Assembly (NCBI GenBank): GCA_003135575.1
Contig: PLCG01000110.1
Location: 1 to 49,949 of the forward strand
Direction: 5' to 3'
From: Nitrososphaerota archaeon
GTDB lineage: Archaea; Thermoproteota; Nitrososphaeria; Nitrososphaerales; Gagatemarchaeaceae
Length of the DNA: 49,949 bases
The notes beneath the pieces were generated by a model. It worked only from the letters and a program-made list of their open reading frames with translations. It had not been told where the DNA came from and made no database searches. Below are positions 49,608 to 49,949 of the stretch, piece after piece. Made by a program: the position numbers and the translations under genes. The first letter of the stretch is position 1. The number at the start of each line of letters is the position of its first letter.

Positions 49608-49946
49608 TTAATCTTTGGACTTTAGTATCTTCAGTATCTTCTCAAGGGTTTCCGTCGGCAAGAGCTTTCTCCAGCCTGCGGTGAACGTCCTAAGCTCCTC
49701 GATCGACTTCGGCATGATGTTGACGACCTCGGTCGCCTCCCCCTCGCTCAGCCCGCACTCGGTCTCTAGCTGCTTCTTCAGCTTCCTTGCGATCTCGGGC
49801 GTGGCCTTTGCGAACTTGGAGGTGTAGTCCAACGTCCTCTTCTGGATCTGGTCTGCCTTTTCCACGTCGAGCTTCTCGAGTATCTGGTGTGCCTCGCTGA
49901 GCGTGAGCATCTTCTTAGTGGAAGCCGGTGCCTCTTCTGCGGACAA
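49608..49946 (-). CDS. rpoF: RNA polymerase subunit F (Rpo4)
   Basis: 112 residues from the TTG at 49946, three bases from the window edge. MLTLSEAHQILEKLDVEKADQIQKRTLDYTSKFAKATPEIARKLKKQL, then CGLSEGEATEVVNIMPKSIEELRTFTAGWRKLLP are the Rpo4 tip and HRDC-like parts. It pairs with RpoE to form the polymerase stalk. In many archaea L21e lies just upstream, beyond the window. The 125 bp between it and DUF655 hold nothing I can name. Confidence 0.9.
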   Translation of the reverse strand: MSAEEAPASTKKMLTLSEAHQILEKLDVEKADQIQKRTLDYTSKFAKATPEIARKLKKQLETECGLSEGEATEVVNIMPKSIEELRTFTAGWRKLLPTETLEKILKILKSKD

Positions 49947-49949
49947 GCC

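Noticed and set aside
1..49949. CRISPR arrays, insertion sequences, prophage and toxin-antitoxin modules
   Set aside because: No regularly spaced repeats, transposase, integrase or typical toxin motif was found; the only mobile-type gene is the LAGLIDADG endonuclease.

Overview
The window is an archaeal chromosome segment of about 50 kb with moderately high GC. The two-subunit family D DNA polymerase, Orc1/Cdc6, PCNA, archaeal primase, GINS, Sec61 beta, RpoL/RpoF/TFS, aIF2 alpha, Nop10, geranylgeranylglyceryl phosphate synthase and AglB all show this. PolD together with Elf1-like and F420 (CofE) genes, and a multi-intron tRNA, fits a Thaumarchaeota/Nitrososphaeria-type lineage or a close TACK relative. 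I cannot fix the genus from sequence alone. Many genes start with TTG or GTG about 25-30 bp after a TATA-like box, so leaderless transcripts seem common.

Layout. 1-1.3 kb: reverse transsulfuration pair (truncated cystathionine gamma-lyase family gene and a cystathionine beta-synthase/cysteine synthase). 1.3-5.8 kb: tRNA-Leu, then two complete ABC-2 exporters in one operon, divergent from a PadR repressor with two inverted repeats in the shared promoter. 5.8-8.6 kb: small conserved archaeal proteins, a peroxiredoxin and an A-type Fe-S carrier. 8.69-8.87 kb: a tRNA-Ser(CGA) apparently split by three introns. 8.9-20.5 kb: ThyX, phosphohexomutase, PolD small subunit, Cdc6, a replication origin with four origin recognition boxes, a cluster of small HTH genes, Elf1, GGGP synthase and PolD large subunit. 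20.5-31.9 kb: SHMT, Sec61 beta, a DUF2070 membrane protein, thymidylate kinase, SAMHD1-like HD hydrolase, XPD helicase, an RNase H-fold protein facing a degenerate RecA-fold protein, and a type IA topoisomerase. 31.9-36.6 kb: CofE, GcvT, GcvH and the oligosaccharyltransferase AglB. 36.6-38.1 kb: the classic L44e-S27e-aIF2alpha-Nop10 operon. 38.3-42 kb: PCNA, a free-standing LAGLIDADG endonuclease, PriS and GINS. 42-45.4 kb: L10e-Dph2-Csl4 and RpoL-TFS. 45.5-49.9 kb: a frameshifted secreted glycoprotein gene, two RNA methyltransferases, KsgA, DUF655 and RpoF.

Together the window concentrates DNA replication, dNTP supply (ThyX, SHMT/GcvT one-carbon units, Tmk, HD hydrolase) and gene expression machinery around the origin. 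The most notable points are: the origin with ORBs plus a second TGTGAA repeat family and neighbouring HTH genes; the three-intron tRNA-Ser; a 13-bp tandem duplication that breaks a secreted protein gene; probable CTG start codons (TFS, perhaps DUF2070); and an uncharacterised RNase H-fold/RecA-fold gene pair beside XPD.
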